Part shown: piece by piece, positions 61,001 through 64,000 of the stretch
Layout: every line of letters starts with the position of its first letter
Position numbering within the stretch: the first letter of the stretch is position 1
Assembly (NCBI GenBank): GCA_964017065.1
Contig: OZ024791.1
Coordinates: 5,446,547 to 5,510,546, forward strand
Direction: 5' to 3'
DNA from: Haliclona indistincta
Lineage: Eukaryota > Porifera > Demospongiae > Haplosclerida > Chalinidae
DNA length: 64,000 nucleotides
Made by a program: the position numbers and the translations under genes
The notes under the pieces: model-generated
What the model saw: only the letters and a program-made list of their open reading frames with translations
What the model was told of the DNA's origin: nothing
Database searches by the model: none

Positions 61001-64000
61001 TGTAATACATCACCAGCATGCTTAAAATGATCAAACACATCAAACACAGCAAACACAGCAAGACTAGAGTTAGTGGAGACTACTGCAAGAGCAGTCTAGT
61101 GAAATTATCTTATTCCTACATCAAGTAACAAGTGTGGGTCCTTATCGAATACAATACCTATGATTGCTGCTGTAATCACAGTGCTGGTAACACATCACCA
61201 GCATGCTTAAAATAGGTCTAACTTTTCAGACAGCAAGAATAGAATTAGTAGAGACTGCCAGAGCAGCCCAATGAGATTAGCACATCAAGTTACAAGTGTG
61301 GGTCCTTATCGAATACAATACCTGGATTGCTACTGCAATCACAGTGCTGGTAACACATCACCAGCATGCTTTAAAAAGATCTAACTTTTCAGACAGCAAG
61401 AATAGAGTTAGGAGAGACTGCCAGAGCAGTCTAGTGAAATTGTCTTATTCCTACATCAAGTTACAAGTGTGGGTCCTTATCGAATAGAATACCGGGATTG
61501 CTACTGCAATCACAGTGCTGGTAACACATCACCAGAGCAGCCCAGTGACATTAGCTTAATCCTACATCAAGTTACAAGTGTGGGTCCTTATCGAATAGAA
61601 TACATGGATTGCTACTGCAATCACAGTGCTGGTAACACATCAGCAGTATGCTTTAAACAGATCTAACTTTTCACACAGCAAGACTAGAGTTAGTAGAGAC
61701 TGCCAGAGCAGTCTAGTGAAACTATCTTATTCCTACAACAAGTTACAAGTGTGGGTCCTTATCGAATACAATACCTGGATTGCTGCTGTAATCACAGTGC
61801 TGGTAACACATCAGCAGTATGCTTTAAAAGGATCTAACTTTTCACACAGCAAGACTAGAGTTAGAGAGACTGCCAGAGCAGTCTAGTGAAATTATCTTAT
61901 TCCTACATCAAGTTACAAGTGTGGGTCCTTATCGAATACAATACCTGGATTGCTGCTGTAATCACAGTGCTGGTAACACATCACCAGCATGCTTAAAATG
62001 ATCTAACTTTTCACACAGCAAGACTAGAGTTAGTAGAGACTGCCAGAGCAGTCTAGTGAAATTATCTTATTCCTACATCAAGTTACAAGTGTGGGTCCTT
62101 ATCGAATGCAATACCTATATATGATTGCTGCTGTAATCACAGTGCTGGTAACACATCACCAGCATGCTTAAAATGATCTAACCTTTCAGACAGCAAGAAT
62201 AGAGTTAGTAGAGACTGCCAGAGCAGTCTAGTGACATTAGATTATTCCTACATCAAGTTACAAGTGTGGGTCCTTATCGAATACAGTACCTATGATTGCT
62301 GCTGTAATCACAGTGCTGGTAACACATCACCAGCATGCTTTAAAAGGATCTAACTTTTCACACAGCAAGACTAGAGTTAGTAGAGACTGCCAGAGCAGCC
62401 CAGTAACATTAGCTTATTCCTACATCAAGTAACAAGTGTGGGTCCTTATCGAATCCAATACCTATGATTGCTACTGTAATCACAGTGCTGGTAACACATC
62501 TCAAGCATGCTTAAAATAGGTCAAACTTTTCAGACAGCAAGAATAGAATTAGTAGAGACTGCCAGAGCAGCCCAATGAGATTAGCACATCAAGTTACAAG
62601 TGTGGGTCCTTATCGAATACAATACCTGGATTGCTACTGCAATCACAGTGCTGGTAACACATCACCAGCATGCTTTAAAAGGATCTAACTTTTCACACAG
62701 CAAGACTAGAGTTAGTAGAGACTGCCAGAGCAGTCTAGTGAAATTATCTTATTAATACAGCAAGTAACAAGTGTGGGTCCTTATCGAATCCAATACCTAT
62801 GATTGCTGCTGTAATCACAGTGCTGGTAACACATCACCAGCATGCTTTAAAAAGATCTAACTTTTCAGACAGCAAGAATAGAGTTAGTCGAGACTACCAG
62901 AGCAGCCCAGTAACATTATCTTATTCCTACATCAAGTAACAAGTGTGGGTCCTTATCGAATCAAATACCTATGATTACTGCTGTAATCACAGTGCTGGTA
63001 ACACATCATCAGCATGCTTTAAAAGGATCTAACTTTTCAGAGTGCAAGAATAGAGATAGGAGAGACTGCCAGAGCAGTCTAGTGAAATATATCTTATTCC
63101 TACATCAAGTTACAAGTGTGGGTCCTTATCGAATACATTACCTGGATTGCTACTGCAATCACAGTGCTGGTAACACATCAGCAGTATGCTTTAAACAGAT
63201 CTAACTTTTCACACAGCAAGACTAGAGTTAGTAGAGACTGCCAGAGCAGTCTAGTGAAATTATCTTAGTCTTACACCAAGTTACAAGTGTGGGTCCTTAT
63301 CGAATACAGTACCTATGATTGCTGCTGTAATCACAGTGCTGGTAACACATCACCAGCATGCTTTAAAAGGATCTAACTTTTCACACAGCAAGACTAGAGT
63401 TAGTAGAGACTGCCAGAGCAGCCCAGTAACATTAGCTTATTCCTACATCAAGTAACAAGTGTGGGTCCTTATCGAATCAAATACCTATGATTACTGCTGT
63501 AATCACAGTGCTGGTAACACATCATCAGCATGCTTTAAAAGGATCTAACTTTACAGAGTGCAAGAATAGAGTTAGGAGAGACTGCCAGAGCAGTACAGTG
63601 ACATTAGCTTACTTCTACATCAAGTTACAAGTGTGGGTCCGTGGGTCCTTATCGAATAAAATACCTGGATTGCTACTGCAATCACAGTGCTGGTAAGACA
63701 TCAGCAGTTTGCTTTAAACAGATCTAACTTTTCACACAGCAAGACTAGAGTTAGTAGAGACTGCCAGAGCAGTCTAGTGAAATTATCTTATTCCTACATC
63801 AAGTTACAATTGTGGTTCCTTATCGAATACAATACCTATGATTGCTGCTGTAATCACGGTGCTGGTAACACATCACCAGCATGCTTAGAGTAGGTCTAAC
63901 TTTTCAGACAGCAAGAATAGAATTAGTAGAGACTGCCAGAGCAGCCCAATGAGATTAGCACATCAAGTTACAAGTGTGGGTCCTTATCGAATAGAATACC
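58096..64000. repeat. 172-bp satellite array, inverted orientation (about 34 monomers, continues past window)
   Basis: From about 58096 the same monomer runs as its reverse complement (blocks such as ACAAGTGTGGGTCCTTATCG). The array reaches the window end without a boundary. Monomers with shared deletions recur: AATGAGATTAGCACATCAAG (loss of TTATTCCT-type sequence) appears seven times, near 58786, 59291, 59627, 60649, 61278, 62583 and 63958. A larger deletion joining ACATCACC to AGAGCAG appears near 60727 and 61531. Confidence 0.97.

Noticed and set aside
54629..63893. Dozens of 60-150 codon open frames with shared peptides such as HHQHALKRSNFSHSK
   Set aside because: They repeat at the 172-bp satellite period on both orientations, shift frame at each monomer, and vary like neutral sequence. 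They are not a gene family.
54216..64000. CENP-B box in the satellite
   Set aside because: The only TTCG-containing block (ATTCGATAAGGACCCAC) does not meet the NTTCGNNNNANNCGGGN pattern: the central A and the CGGG are missing.
54216..64000. CRISPR array
   Set aside because: The repeats are contiguous 172-bp monomers without unique spacers, in a eukaryotic gene context.

Overview
This window is nuclear DNA of a multicellular animal. Genes are split by many short introns (mostly about 45-60 bp with clean GT/AG borders), the non-coding DNA is AT-rich, and the gene set is metazoan (a PH+PTB docking protein, ENOX, a NALF-like protein, ciliary CCDC39 and DNAH2, PEX1). The small introns, tight packing and ciliary genes suggest a compact-genome basal metazoan, most plausibly a demosponge. 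That taxon is an inference from architecture and could not be tested here.

Layout of the gene-rich part (1-53.6 kb): glycogenin (-), a GPR180/TMEM145-like seven-helix protein (+), a NALF/FAM155/Mid1-like protein (-), RNase H2 subunit B (+), RNase P/MRP subunit RPP38 (-), the peroxisomal AAA-ATPase PEX1 (+), ENOX (-), a 2.3 kb intergenic stretch with a TA-flanked MITE, CCDC39 (-), a DOK-like adaptor (+), a 23 kb axonemal dynein heavy chain DNAH2 (-), and a gasdermin-like gene (+). Strands alternate almost perfectly, giving five head-to-head pairs with 5' gaps of 112-368 bp, so shared bidirectional promoters are likely. Convergent 3' ends are also close (60 bp between RNASEH2B and RPP38). Only ENOX and CCDC39 are neighbours on the same strand.

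The genes are mostly housekeeping: glycogen priming, ribonucleotide excision, tRNA/rRNA processing and peroxisome biogenesis. Two motility genes stand out: CCDC39 (96-nm axonemal ruler) and DNAH2 (inner-arm dynein). The final gene, a cysteine-free 314-residue protein with the landmarks of a gasdermin pore-forming domain and only a 29-residue tail in place of the C-terminal inhibitory domain, is the most interesting coding discovery.

The last 10 kb (about 54.2 kb to the window end) is a tandem satellite with a monomer of about 172 bp. Each monomer carries up to three hairpin-forming dyads. The array switches orientation once near 58.1 kb and shows higher-order structure (344 bp dimers, a duplicated block about 1.54 kb apart, recurrent deletion variants). 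It runs off the window. A PEX1 intron carries a 599 bp element with about 66 bp terminal inverted repeats, a 9 bp target duplication (Mutator-like) and a tRNA-like internal sequence.
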